NCBI RefSeq assembly: GCF_016086655.4
Contig: NC_052141.2
Location: 12,214,001-12,278,000, forward strand
Origin: Lepeophtheirus salmonis
Taxonomy: Eukaryota; Arthropoda; Copepoda; Siphonostomatoida; Caligidae
Direction: 5' to 3'
Length of the DNA: 64,000 nt
Part shown: positions 24,217-37,105 of the stretch, in pieces
Position numbering within the stretch: position 1 is the stretch's first letter
How the letters are laid out: every line of letters starts with the position of its first letter
Translations under genes and position numbers: made by a program
The notes under the pieces: generated by a model
The model's database searches: none
The model's input: only the letters and a program-made list of their open reading frames with translations
Told to the model about the DNA's origin: nothing

Positions 24217-24469
24217 TTATAATCTTATTGAGGTGGAGAAAAGACTAAATTTATGTGACCGAGCCTGTAAAAATGCCACGTGGCAGTAGATATATGCTTA
24301 CCTCAAATGTTGAGCCTTCATTGTCCAAGTATGACAATTCCAATTTAATATAACAATAATTATCTTCAATCAAACACGACATTGACTTATTGACATATTT
24401 GACATATGGGGAAATTACAAATATGGTAACAATTAAAAATACATTTTGTATGCCCATTTTATATGTCAT
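24217..24469 (-). CDS. Candidate small secreted protein, two exons (tentative)
   Basis: Minus-strand ATG at 24469 opens a frame with a strong hydrophobic signal-like stretch (residues 9-20, VFLIVTIFVIS), then a short Cys-containing segment. GAG|GTAAGC at 24302/24301 is a good donor, and TTTTTACAG provides an acceptor 37 nt later with continued frame to a stop at 24217, giving 72 residues. No family recognised. The very short intron agrees with those in the receptor gene nearby, but a chance open frame cannot be excluded. Confidence 0.25.
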
Positions 24470-24839
24470 ACATTTGCAGTAATTTGATTTTTGAATTAAA
24501 ATTCAAAGTTGGGAAATATATCCTTTTTACAAAAAATAGACAATATCATTACCTCCAACCAAAGTCATATAAAAGGCAGCTGATATTATGAAGGTTCTTG
24601 ATTGATTAATATCATATGTCTCACTCCGCTCTTACACAAATCCCACCTCTAATTATAATTCATGTGCATTTTCAGTATATGTTAAGATTTGAATAAAATA
24701 TAAATTCTAGTATGTCAGATAAATTTTCCTTGTTTTTATTAGTAAGCGCTCAAGAGAATAAGGTCCATTATCACAACATATTAAACATTTTTTCTCAAAC
24801 TCTTATTATTATTCTTGTGGTCAGGATATTTATAAAATT

Positions 24840-25230
24840 GAGCAAAGGTGAAAATCCATTGTGGAATAGGGATGTTAAAAAAAGAAACCGAACAACTCTG
24901 ACAATTTGAAGAATGTTTTGGAGGAGAGAAATAATAATACTCATGACATTTCATTAGATCAGCTTCAATCAGCTGTCATAAGAGAGAAAGGAAAAAAGGA
25001 TATAAGCAAGGCCATTTGCTAGAATTACTCCGATATCGATCGCCAATTCTACTACTTGTATCTAAACAAGGACTTGCAATTAAATCTCTGCAACGAGTTC
25101 TCAGTGTTACGCATAACCGAACGTTTAATCAGGGTTTGAATATAATTGAATATATTTAGGAAAGATTGTTCACTACTTCGGAATGAAATTATAATGGCAA
25201 CTGCTAAGGAAAAGAAAATTCGTTCTTTAT
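24840..25230 (+). repeat. Copy of dispersed non-autonomous repeat family
   Basis: Contains GACAATTTGAAGAATGTTTTGG, the TTAGATCAGCTTCAATCAGC block, GAATTACTCCGATATCGATC and the TAAGGAAAAGAAAATTC end in the same order as in the 39-kb and 20-kb copies. Confidence 0.6.
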
Positions 25231-25670
25231 ACTACCGATTATAAATTAACGGACCCGCTAAAAACACACCATATTTACATTGATGGATGTTAGTATACAT
25301 AGAGTAGTTACGAGCAGCCTTTTTCATGAAAGACAAAGGGTAACACGTAGGATTACTCGAGGAATGATCTTTTATACATGTATTATTAGAACAAAATTTG
25401 TCTTTTAGCTTAGACTTAATTATTCTGGGCAATCCCGAGTACTACCACCGCATTATCCTGAGAAGTGTGCCTGCAGTAATTGAAAATGAGACATTAAAGG
25501 TATTACATAAGTATGAATATAGGGGAATATGGATCATTAATGACTCCTGAAGTAGTTTTCAAACTTGCCGCGTTTTTTCAAAAATATGTAACTAATTTTA
25601 AGAGGTCAATTATTTTTTATTATAAAATACTTTATTCATATATGGATAAATAATGATGGTTTGACAAAAC

Positions 25671-28468
25671 TCAATGAGGATACAATAATTCATCATTCGA
25701 ATATACACTCCAAGCAAAAATAAAATAGAAAACATCAAAAATGACAGTCATGCCCATGATACAGCACTTTCCAATTCTTCGTATCTTGATTCTAGCACCT
25801 TGCCTCCTTTGCCTCTCTTTGAATCGTTTGTGCTTTTGTATAGCTTGATCAAGGAGAGAATCCATGACTCCGACTACAAATACTAAAAATGGCAAAAGCA
25901 AACAAAATATCAACCAATAGTCTATCATCATATTATATGGGCTTGTTGTAATAGAATTAATTACATTTTGATACAAGGAGTACATGACAAGGGAGGTCGT
26001 TGAGGTGAGCATTAAAATTGTATCTGACCTTTTATCGGATATGAGGAGCAAAATCAGAGATATGATTTGGAGACAAAAAGTAGGGATATAGATTGTGCAA
26101 AATATATTTATAAACAGTCGTTTGAACACGACATACATGACAAAGGTACTGCCATTTCCCTCAATCCGGGAGAATTGGGAATGAATGTAAAATTGAAGAA
26201 GTATTTTTTTTTCTATGGGATGTTGATTTTCTATAGAGATTTGATCATGTAAAATAAGCTCGCACTTATCAGTTAATGAACTAGATAGACTTATTGAAAT
26301 GCTACATATTTGAGTGTCAAAGGGGTAGTCTTGGAGTTCAAAATTACAATGAAAATAGGATTCAAATCCATGTAGATAATGAATTTGAATCTGATCTCCC
26401 GGAAGCACAAATCCTTCATATAAATGATGCTGAGGTGATGGCATTGGTTTTGCTAATTTGATTTTAGTCACATAGATATCCGTTTGATTGTTGAAGATAT
26501 TGCTACTAATAGGATCATAAGAATTATCAAATATAAGTTGTGGAATCCATAATTTATTTTTTTCTTCATTTGATAAAACAGCTTTCAAATTATGACTCAG
26601 ATTAATGATTTGAATTCTATCGTCTGTCCATTGTAATCCAAGATTAAAGTGAACCTTCCACAGTCTATTAAGTTCCTTGATATTTGGAATGTATATAATT
26701 TTCAAAGCTATTTTTATAGCAAGTCTATTTTTAGAATAAGGTGTTGATGGTGCAAAGTTCATTCTGTAATTGTTCAGTTTTAAATAATGACAGTTTTCTT
26801 CATCACTTGCATCTTTACAATCTGCATAATCGTTACATTTCATATGATATGTCAAACATTCTCCAGTATTGCAAGCAAATTGTCCATCCTTACACTTATA
26901 AAATAGAACCTGGATTATTTGACTAAATAAAAAATACAACGGCATACATTTGTCAGTTTGAGAATGGTTTTCTTTTCTTTCACATATTCCCCATGACATT
27001 GTCCAGTGATATACCAAACATGTGTCCCGATAGGTGTATAACTTGTACCATTATAAAAAGCTATCGCTACCATATCTCCCTCAACAATTGAGTATAATCT
27101 CCACTTATTTATATATAGAGCAATAAGACTGTTTTTGAACCCATGAAAATATGGGACACCTTCCAAATCCAATAAGTAATATTGTTCATCCATGATCTTG
27201 GAACCTACACAAAAACCTCGAAGTTGGAATAACTTGTACGAATTTAAACAGCAATTCCATTCTAGTTTTGTATCACAATCCTCATCGGTGAGTTCGAAAT
27301 CATTGTGCTTGGCTGAAACACAGCTTTGATGGTTGTTAGTCCTTTTATATTGATTTTTAAGAATAACAGATTGAGTGGTTATGTTGTAAATGGAATCACT
27401 GTGATATGACGTCCACATAAAATTGTCAAAATTTGAGGTTGGTAGACAGATAGAGCCTCCCATTTTTGAGCATTCTCTAGAAGCCTTATGATAATTCATC
27501 TTAATGGTGCCTCTAATTATTATATTTATTGAGTTAAAGCAAATGTCTTCAATTTTATTCTGTTCCTTTAAAAGAAAATATTTAATTGAAAGATTACTTC
27601 AAATATTCTTACTTACCCTTGATATCCAGCCATAATAATTGTCAACTTCTAAGAGTGCTTCTTCTAAATGGAATAAATTGCTTTGATTATAATACTTACA
27701 TTCATTTAAAAAGTGATTGAGGTCTTTCCTTTCTAAAGCCTTGGACGTAGCCCAAATGTTGGTCAATTTCCCATGATAGAGATAATTTCGGATGTTAAAA
27801 TATTGTTTTTTTGGGGGTGAGCCTCCAATGACTAATTTACTGAGAAAGTCTTTAGCATGGATGAATCTATTTTTTTTATCTATGACAGTATTTAAGGTCT
27901 TGCCTTGGTACAAGAATTTAACTTTTGTTCCAGTATTATTATCTGTAGAAAATATCAAAAATAATCTATATTTGTATGATTTTATAAAACTATACTCATT
28001 CCAAAATTTGACTTGATCAAACAAAAAGTTATCCACTTGAAAGGTTGAAGAATATTTTGACCAAACCTGAACTGATAACTTGTTTTCTTATCGAAATTGA
28101 CAAATCCATAGCCTTTAATGGCATCCTCAATTTTTAAGGAAAAAGTTTTACTTGAAAATATGTATTGACTTGTCAGAAAATTTAAATAGAACATGAAGCA
28201 AAAAGTGAATTCCTCGACTTTGTTTGGAAGAGATTCCTTCACATTAAATTGAAACTCCAGTACGGTTTTCTGAACAAGAAGACTATGAGGTTTACTCCAA
28301 TACTTTGGACTAAACACAAGTACACGAGGGAGGGGGTACTTCTCCTAAAATATAAGACATGAATATGTACCATTATTTAGTTGGGAATACCTTTGATGGA
28401 TCAAGAGCTCTACTCAACCTCATCGACCAGATACACGGAATTAGAAGAATGACTTCCCCAAACAACAT
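25671..28468 (-). CDS. Pentraxin/LamG + C-type-lectin-like + LDLa + Cys-loop ligand-gated ion channel (five exons)
   Basis: Model (minus strand): exons 28468-28391, 28344-28080, 28035-27617, 27565-26948 and 26894-25671, with introns of 46, 44, 51 and 53 nt. All phases agree and give 867 residues. Order: signal peptide (1-20); LamG/pentraxin-like sandwich (about 35-250, EFTFCFMFYL, YRLFLIFSTD, KVKFLYQGK); C-type-lectin-like region (about 262-345, KASRECSKMGG, LTDEDC..WNCCL) with a following Cys-containing segment; LDLa module (461-495, six Cys, DCKDASDEENC); Cys-loop receptor ligand domain with the canonical 13-residue loop between Cys643 and Cys657 and its YPFDTQ core; then M1-M4 (about 720-745, 751-771, 783-805, 837-857). 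This is a membrane receptor channel; ligand and ion selectivity are unknown and no PAR motif precedes M2. Uncertain points: the 44-nt intron has a weak donor (GTTATC), and an alternative acceptor at 26910 adds five residues. If the 44-nt intron is not spliced, exon 2 is frameshifted. Confidence 0.82.
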
Positions 28469-28630
28469 TCTCTCTGTTCTTATACGTAGCAAAAATATTT
28501 GTAATTCTTGGATTGTTCGTTAGTTCATGTAGGAATGACAACTCTATGACATATGACATTCAATTATATAAAAGTTTTTGTTTGACATGAAAAAACAAAA
28601 AAAAAAACACCAATGCCAATGTTGTATTAA

Positions 28631-28732
28631 TAAGAAAGGAAATTTCCTTTGGATTTGCTTGCTTGATGAAAGTAATTATTGGGGACGGGCAAAGCGTAAA
28701 GAGAAATAATTTTTCGAGGAGATTAATTCTTA
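28631..28732 (+). repeat. Direct repeat, unit 1 (unit 2 at 29417-29512)
   Basis: AAGAAAGGAAATTTCCTTTG and then GCAAAGCGTA..GAGAAA..TTTTT..GAGGAGATTA occur in both places about 790 bp apart. Unit 2 has small deletions. Nature unknown; the open frame overlapping unit 1 is probably chance. Confidence 0.6.
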
Positions 28733-29416
28733 GGGTAAATTTATTTTATCCCACATTAGTGGGTTTTTTAATTAATCGGAAAGCTCAATTGAGTGAATAC
28801 CTATTAATGCACCCACTGCCAAATGGATTTTCAGAAAATCGACTTCCTCAGTATGCAAGTCAGACATGTTCAAACTTTGAAAAGAAGGACCAAAAATTTG
28901 GATTGAGGTAAAAAATCAGAGCAAAAAGGTAAGCAAAACGATTAGACTGTTCTTTTCGGAATCCTTGATAAAAAATTGAAAATTGGGAGCTCTTATTCTA
29001 TGATGTACAAATGGTTAAAATCTGGACTAAAAAGATTGGTAATAAATTGTTCAGTGATACAATTGTTAGGACTCGTAGCTGTCCTCAGGAACTTACTATA
29101 TATATTTGGAGAAGATAACCTTTTTTATAACCTTTGACCCTTTATATGACCTTAAAACTGTAGCTTAATAACTTGAACTGCTATAAAACTATTGCTTTAA
29201 GTAGCTTTATAGGCTCTAATGATCACAATATTTTCGAGTTTCTTCTTAGGACTTTGGAAATAGATTAAAAAAATACGCATTCATTAGTGAAAGAGTAGTT
29301 TTGGGGGTAAGGGGGGCTGGATTTTTTTTCCCCAGAGTGCTTAAAAGATTATTTTGCTTCCGAAAAGTTGCTCAAAAAATACCCCCTCCCCCCTATTAAT
29401 ATAAGAGTGAAAAAGA

Positions 29417-29512
29417 AAAAGAAAGGAAATTTCCTTTGGATTTGCTTAATTTAACTAATGATTTGGGGATGAGCAAAGCGTAGAGAAAAATATTTTTGAG
29501 GAGATTATGTTA
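29417..29512 (+). repeat. Direct repeat, unit 2
   Basis: Diverged copy of 28631-28732. The region between the two units (28733-29416) shows no gene. Confidence 0.55.
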
Positions 29513-30090
29513 GGAAAACGACTGGTGATATAATTAATTATGTGTTCATTTTTTAATGGAGGGTCCTGATGTTAATATCCCACTCTGAACGACAATAATT
29601 TATCTCAATTTGTTCCGAAGTGGACGTTGATTATGCTTTCTTAACGGTTTATGTTTTACCTAGGTCATTTACTTTTAACATATACATATCTATATAGATA
29701 AAGCAAATTTTGTCTGTATGAGTAAAGAAAAACGAGTCACCGGGTGCAATTTTAATCTTTCACAATTTGCTTAACATCTTTTAAGTACTTGTCAAGCTTA
29801 GACCTTTTATACACCAATAATATACCTCCAGAGTAATTAATTTGCAATCCTACAAAACGTCGGTATATTAAATAAGGACGCTTGTTTTTCAACTTTTTTT
29901 GAATTTAGATTAAGGCTAGTGGACACCTAAACGTCTACCTTCCCCTCTCCCCGCTACTCTAAATGGGATAGATTTACCATAATCTGAGTACTGATCTAAA
30001 ATTAAAATGTTGAAATGTTGATTATTCTGCCAAAAAATGTAATTCCAAGTAGTCCATTCAAAATCTAAATTCGTTGAATTTATTAATGCA
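29513..30090. other. No feature recognised
   Basis: AT-rich, no significant frame. Towards the right end the sequence merges into the mariner 3' flank shared with 16.6 kb and 34.7 kb (the TTGAAATTCTATTG motif, seen here inverted). Confidence 0.4.
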
Positions 30091-30650
30091 CAATAGAATT
30101 TCAACAAAATTAATATTATAAGAAGATATGTGTATGAGAGATCTCTTAATCATTAACGCAGCCATCCTTAGTGGCAATGATTGCTTCCATGTGGTGACGA
30201 AAGGCCTGGCACCCACTCTACATGTAGTCCTCTATTATGGCGTCCCATAGGTGGCTGACAGTGGCTTTGAGGGCCCTTATGCTTTGACATTAGCACTGCA
30301 GGCCTTCCCCTTGACGTGAACTCTATAGGGGGGTAGTCGAGAGGGTTTATTAGGCATGTGGAGGGCCAAAAGGGTCAAAACTTGAGATTTCTTTCATCGG
30401 CCTCATTCACTTGGGGGGATTGGCCTGAGCTATTTTTTAACAACTCCGAGTCCAGTTTGGCCTTTTTACAGAGTACTTCTTCTTCTGAACTGTTTTAGAC
30501 TTGCTGAAGGCGTAGACGGCGGTGGTCCTGGAGACGATCATTTGCTTGGAGTGCGAAAATGGAACTTCTTCAATCAAGTTCAAGTGTCATTTTCTCGACT
30601 TGTGGGTAAGCCAGAGGGAGCTCAAGCTTGTTTTGTTTTGTAAGTAATGA
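30091..30650 (-). mobile_element. Mariner-like element fossil, internally deleted
   Basis: Reading the minus strand, the N-terminal end (from about 30600) resembles the 59.4-60.0-kb element (a CTGGAGACGATCAT...GAGTGCG context equivalent to SRTTV...). The C-terminal end encodes the tail MEAIIATKDG-like stretch near 30160-30180 and a remnant of DYxxxxxW. Stops and indels are frequent, and the central catalytic region is missing. Confidence 0.5.
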
Positions 30651-30989
30651 TTTATGCTTTAACATATCGAAATATGAACTAATTTCAATAACTTAACCTT
30701 AAATAATTATTGAATGAGTAATTTCAATATACCACCGTGTGCGAGATAAAATGTTGGACTTGTTTATAACCAAAAAATAGGTAAACTTTTGCAAAAATAA
30801 CAAAAAAGTACAACAATTAGGCTTTATCACAGACTTATTTATTGATATGTAATTTTATTTTTCAAAACAATTTACTTTCATATGGTCTCCAACCTGGGCC
30901 TACATGCACCAAAGTACTTCTTAGTGCTGTTTGGTCATCCAAATGAGGGGTAGCACAAGTTCTCTTCTCGACTATGCCCTAACGGCATA

Positions 30990-31390
30990 GTCGATGGGGG
31001 AACCGTCTGTGGAAGAGAGTAACTAAATTGACGTTTTTCCTTTAACCATTTAAACAATTTATGGGCTTCTTTTGACCTTGGTTGTTGTTAAAAGCAGTTC
31101 TTGATGCCGTCGTACATAAGGGGATTGCCTCAAATTCTAGAAATTGTCAAATCCTTAACATTAAGATCCTTGCCATACTTCCTTATCAATGTTGCCAGAC
31201 TTCTGGGTATTGCAGTGTCCAGGTCCTCCATGACCCCGATTTAAGGTGTCTTACCCTGTCTAGGGACCTCATTAAGGCTCTGACTTGAAGCCACAATGCT
31301 TTTAATCTTGTAAACAAGACTCTGGGAGCACGCTACGACCATCATGATCTCCTCAACACTCACTTGAGCGTGGAGCATCCTTTTGCCTCC
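30990..31390 (-). mobile_element. Mariner-like transposase N-terminal fossil
   Basis: Minus-strand frame from about 31380 encodes VSVEEIMMVVACSQSLVYKI (a helix-turn-helix of the mariner DNA-binding domain), then an SLATLIRKYGKDLNVKDLT-like stretch (second HTH), then KEAHKLFKWLKEKR, which normally precedes the first catalytic Asp. It breaks off there. Several stops. Confidence 0.55.
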
Positions 31391-31399
31391 ATACTGACA

Positions 31400-34300
31400 A
31401 CTGATTTTTGAAAGTTTTTATATATTTTTGTTTATTAAGATTGGACTAGTCTATACTTTTAATAATGCAACCTAGTTTCGTAAAATATTCCCCCTAAATT
31501 AATCGAGATTGATTTATGTCAAGTCCAACACCATGATACTTGGCACACTCTACAAATTATCTACAATAGGAGGCAAGGATATGGTTTTTAAACTGGGGAA
31601 AAGGATTCTGTATATATATATATATATGAGTGTAGAACCGTTCATAGATGTAGTTTGCAGGAAGGAAAGGTTTGTTCCTTTACTGGCTATCTCGAATTCA
31701 AAATACGTTATTGAATGTTGTATATATATTTTTGTTTGAGTGATCCAAAATACAAACCTCCTATTAAACCTGCAACCTCAGACCTAAAACACTAAATTAG
31801 TTGATTCGTTTCCAACTTCCAAAGTTCGAAGAAGAGGAGCCAGAGATCTCGTTTATTAGGAGAGTGTGCATTTTTAAGTCTCATGGAATAATTTCAAGTT
31901 GAGATCAATTAAATATTATTTTGTCCTTCCTCCTTTTCAATATCTCTACTGTGCAGAAACTTGCGTCTGCTCAATATAATGATAGGACTCAAACATGTAG
32001 TCGCTTCCGAATTTGAGGAATTTTTATCAAAATTTTGGAGGATCTACAGTATTCTCCTAACTAGAAATTTGTAAGTTACATTACATCTGAATGAACCATA
32101 CCAAAAAGCTAGTATAACTTTTTGAAAACACACAGCTATCATTTTCAAAGAATGTAAACCAAATATAGGTAGAAATTCTTCATTCAGAGGGAGAAAAAAG
32201 TATATCAGTTAATCAGAAGGTAACATTTGGGCTTGATTAGGTATAGCAGCACTTCCACCAAATAGTCAAATATCTTTGTATAAAAATGATACAATTGACG
32301 GAATTCACATTACCACAACCAACCAGATAATGCCAATGGGTAGCGGTTTCCAAACAGTGTGTCTTGAGGGAGGTTTGTGACAACCTGTCATTGTTTACAA
32401 TACCTCATACTAATCCAAATAATTGGTTTAATTAAAATAGGTGTATCAAGAAATTTTTGTTGTCTTGGGCACATAAAGTTGGGTAACATCTGTCTTAGGG
32501 GACATGCAATTACGAAGTTTTCGCACACTTTCATTCAGTCAAGCCTAATAATTAGTTTGACCTGGAACAGAGGGCTCTCTATTTTTTGAATTTATACTTG
32601 CATGAGTTTTATTTATATAAAATCGTATTTCAATTTGGAAACCTTCCTCTACAAAAAAAGAAAGATTTATCTTCGAACGTAGTCTATACAAACGAAGGAG
32701 CTATCGTTATCCCTGAGGGAACTGATGTCTTCTTAGAGTGGCCAGCTACATGAGAGGCAAACTCGGAAGCCACAGATACAGCATAGAAAAAAGAATTGTA
32801 CCTTACCTGGCGACACCACTTCAGCCGTCTTTTCTTGTAGCCTTTAACAGTTTATTTTTCTATTATATCTCATAATAGTTAGATACGGAAAAAGCAATAG
32901 AAATTTATATACATGAGTAAAAATTCGACCAATATTTTTATTACATATACTCGTACTATATATATATAATAAATATATAATATAAGTTTTTTTTTTTTGG
33001 TTAATGACATGTTGTACTTTAATTATCAATCAAAGTCAATACTAAAAAATATTTTTGATTTTATTATTAACTATGCTCTATTTCTTTAAATTTTTTAATT
33101 GTTTATCCTATATATGTAACTAGCTTTTTAAAAATAAAACTATTTTCCAACGTTCCTACTATTAAATTACTCGGATCTTACGTTTTTTTAGTAAATATAT
33201 TGAGTTCAGTATTAATTCACTTTACAGTCAAAGTCATGTCGGGAGTCTTTAATAGAGAGATGTAGTCGACTTGCAAAGTCGCAAAAAATATGAACTCTAG
33301 TTCAAGTTGAGTCGGAAGTATCGAATCCTATCTACCTACCCTATATATTTATCATTTGACAGTTACCAGCTTAATAGAATTAGTACCAGAGATATAATTC
33401 ATTCTCATGAATATTTTATTTAAATAATTCCTTATTGGTAGACAATATATGCATATATTGATTCCTCCAGTTTAAAAATCCAGACTCAAAGCAATCCTCA
33501 ATTATCCATCTTCATCTCCTAACAGCCCCTTCTTTGAAAACCATTAAGCAACCTTGGTGGTCAGATCCCCTGCTGGAACTTGGGCACTACGCACTCTACG
33601 TATTAGGCAGCTGCGGCCCTGTTTGTATCGAATATCATGTCCTGGGCCCGAATTTTCTAGTGACGCCCTCGTTTAAAGTAACTGTTACCAAACTGAGCCT
33701 AGATTAAAAAGAACTGAGACCGGAACCGCTGAAACCGGTACAACCTTGGCCATAAACCATATAAAGAAGTGGCAATCGTCTCCTCTGTTTATGTTGTAAC
33801 CTGTCAATGATCTTAATATGATTATTATGGTTTCGTATATTATATAAACCTTTTATCATTTTCATACCTTAAAATATTCAGACACGTCTTGGAAAATGTT
33901 GACTATTGAGGCTGATTAAAAATTCAATATATTTATATAGTCGAATGAGTGTGATTGAAAAAATCAAACCATACCATATTGATGTTTCTTCAATAATTCA
34001 AATATTGACATGATAATAGAACTTCCTAGAGTACATGCTGTCATAAAATAACTTTTTAAATGAATCTAACTCTTACAAACATAGTTGTAATGTGTTTCAG
34101 TTATTATCTTCCCATTTTCCAAAGTTAGGAATGAGGTTAATTACACTAACAAAAAGAATTAAGAACCACTGCTCTAGGATTTCAATATATATGTGGTTCA
34201 TTAACACATAAGCAAGATATAATCATTTTTCTCAAAATATTTATTTTAACCTGTTTTATAACAATAAAATCCCTTACATACATATATGAAGAAAATTAGG

Positions 34301-34433
34301 GAACTATTGGATGTCAAATTGGGAACAACAAATAGAAGGAATTAACCCTTACTGTCTAGCATAAATCTATCCCTCTATTGCCTAGTATGATTATATATCT
34401 AACCCAAGAATGTATTAAAAATATGTTATTATA
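31400..34433. other. Three kilobases without recognisable gene
   Basis: AT-rich sequence with a TA microsatellite at about 31611-31627 and T/A runs near 32985. Open frames of 60-76 codons look random. Nothing supported. Confidence 0.45.
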
Positions 34434-35543
34434 TCGTAATATTTTCATATTGTAGATACAGATTAACTATTACAGTGGAAAGAATAAGATGTTTTTCTCA
34501 TATTATCCGACGGTTGTCGTCCTTAATTGATTAAAAAAATTGTACAAATTAAGATATTTTCAGTAACTATTACTTTAATTTAATCATAATACCTCTATTT
34601 ATCATTGGCATTTGATGGGGGTTGCGCAAGTTTTTATTAGAAATTTGTGTAATTTGTATAGAGTGGTACATTAAAATCTGAATTTGAAACCTCCACAATA
34701 GTTTATTAAATAACAATAGAATTTCAAAACATTAATACCAATCATATGAAGATGTGTATCTGAGCTCTCTGAATAATTAATCCAGCCGTCCTTAGCGGTA
34801 ATGATGTCTTACAGGTAAAGGCAGAAGGTTTTGCACACGCTGCAGATGTATGTAGTCCTCTGTCATAGTGTCCCAGAGCTGGCTGATGTTGGTTTAGAGG
34901 GCCTTAGTGTTTGGATGAAGGACATCAGTCTTTTCATAATTTTGTGGGCCGATCCAACACTGACGACAGGTTTTTATTAACTGACGAGATTGTTTGAGTT
35001 TTGCGAGCATAAAGCGTTAGGGCGAGTACAAGGTTTATTCATAGATAAATATATTCTCTATGGGTTGTTTGCTGGTACACTGTCTTGTTGGAAGGTGTAA
35101 TTTCTTCCTTAAGCTAAACCATTCATACAGGGAATATAACCTAAAAAGTACATAACTATTACAATGGCGATGCTAGATCTGCACAAGGTCTCTCGTTCCT
35201 CTCAAAGCTTTCGAAACCGTGTGGCTGGGGTTGTCAAGAAAGGTGAATTTCATAATGAATGTCATTAAATGTAGCTTTTAAATCATAAACGTAGGGTTCT
35301 ACCCCATCTTGTAAATTCGTTTCAAAATTCATCTGGACTACCCTGTATATCCAAATGTTAAGTAATCTATGATATAGCACGTAATTTTGTAATTCCTCAA
35401 GTGTGTGTGCTTTTTTTTTTCTAGAAACGCGAATTCATCTTGCGACAAATCCCTCATATTTGAACCATGTAAAACATCAAAATAGAACCTTTAATAACAA
35501 TACATACATCATATGCATTCTAAACGTATTTTATAACTTTTTT
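34434..35543. repeat. Dispersed repeat with dead mariner (copy 2)
   Basis: Reverse complement of 15808-16925, with few substitutions and a 7-bp deletion near 35538. It begins TATCGTAATATTTTCAT, the same word at which the left-arm copy begins (11735). The mariner QQD block and the terminal ACAGGGTAGTCC (inverted, about 35335-35346) are recognisable. Confidence 0.8.
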
Positions 35544-37105
35544 TAATATATTTTTTTAGGTGCATGTTGAGACCATGCCCTATACCGTTTGTCAGCCAAA
35601 TATCAACAACCTCAAGGATACCGTAGCCAAGTGTATTGTAGCCAAGACCTCATCATCATAGTTATTTTTATTTTATTGACATAACCTATTACAACTGGTT
35701 GCTGAAATATAACTTGATAACGTTCTAGATTGAAAGTGTTAAGATTTTTTCGCCACACCTGGTATTCTATAAAGTTTTTATGGGAGAATAGCAAAGAGTA
35801 AAATAAATCTGCAATTTATTTTTTAAATTTAATTTGTAATCATCCGAGTCAATTAACCAATTAGGGATTCAGAATTTTATTTTAGGAGGATTGGTATAAA
35901 ATTCCAAGTAGATCAATTTCTGATCAGAAGAATGGTATAATCTATAGGTCACTTTCACAAGAAACATTCTAATTCATATAGGAGTTTACAAACAGATCGA
36001 CTAAGTTAAGTTCATCTATTAATTTCTTAAGTATGGTTACATTTGTCTATGATTTTTTTGTTTTGTTTTTCAAGGTCTCCATTAAATCACCATTTAGAAT
36101 CGAAGGGTGTGTAACTGTCTTCTGTCTATGGAACGACTTTTCATTTGGGCCATAGGTGTTTATTATAACTAATTCCGAGTCGGCTGTGCATTACCTAATA
36201 TTATGCCTATCATCCTTATTGGAATATTGCTTAATGCTTTTAGAAGTTTCCATTGACTTAGATATCAGTGTGAGGATATCTGGGCGTAAGTTAGATCTAG
36301 TAAAATAACTTGAATAATGCAAAGGAAGGAAGAAAAAGTTTGAAATGCAACACAATTAAGTAAAAAAATAAAATTAAACACAAAAATCTACACAACGCCA
36401 AGAAATTTGGTTATCAATTTTTCAGTTCTATTGGATTAGTCAACTTTGAAATAATGATCATTTATGGAGTGTTCATCTCAAGAGGTTTTTTATTGAGCAA
36501 GACCAAAATTATAAAAGTAATCCCTACAATTGAGTGTTTAAAGTTTTAAAGACACTCTCCACTATCTCTCCAAGATTAGAGGGATTCTGCAAACGCTCAA
36601 AAGAAATCATCAAGTGTTATGGACCATCTTTGGAATGGGAGATGCCGATGAAGGAATGTTTATATCCAATAGAATTTAGAACCCATGATATGATATGTCT
36701 TTTTTAAAGGCTTTACGACTCAATTATTCTACATTTCCCAAAAAAATTGAAGGGCATAGACGAATGTTGCCATTCATATTAAGTTTATCTAAGATTTCAG
36801 TATCATCCTTGAGAAAGTGTACTCAATCCCCTCAACTAAATCCTTCTTTGATTGAATATCTGAAACAAAGAAAAATCAAAATAATTATTTTTGGAATATA
36901 ACAGCGCCTCACTTTTGCAAAAATTCAATTCAAAAACATGAGCTGTGACCATTTTTAAAAAAATCAAAGGGATAGTTGAATGGAGTTGAAAAAGTCAAAA
37001 AAGCTTTTTTTGATACTTTTTTTTATTTCTACAAAAAAAATGTGCCTTTTTCTAGCTCTAGTGAGTAGAAATACTGGTATAGGGTCGTGAACAGTAAATA
37101 AAATT
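35544..37105. other. No gene recognised
   Basis: AT-rich. A 68-codon frame at 36695-36901 has no recognisable similarity. Confidence 0.4.

Noticed and set aside
28663..28911. 82-codon frame
   Set aside because: Overlaps a direct repeat whose second unit (29417-29512) is not open; likely chance.
32790..32830. TTACCTGGCG word resembling the 5' end of U1 snRNA
   Set aside because: The similarity stops after about a dozen bases; no Sm site or stem-loops follow.
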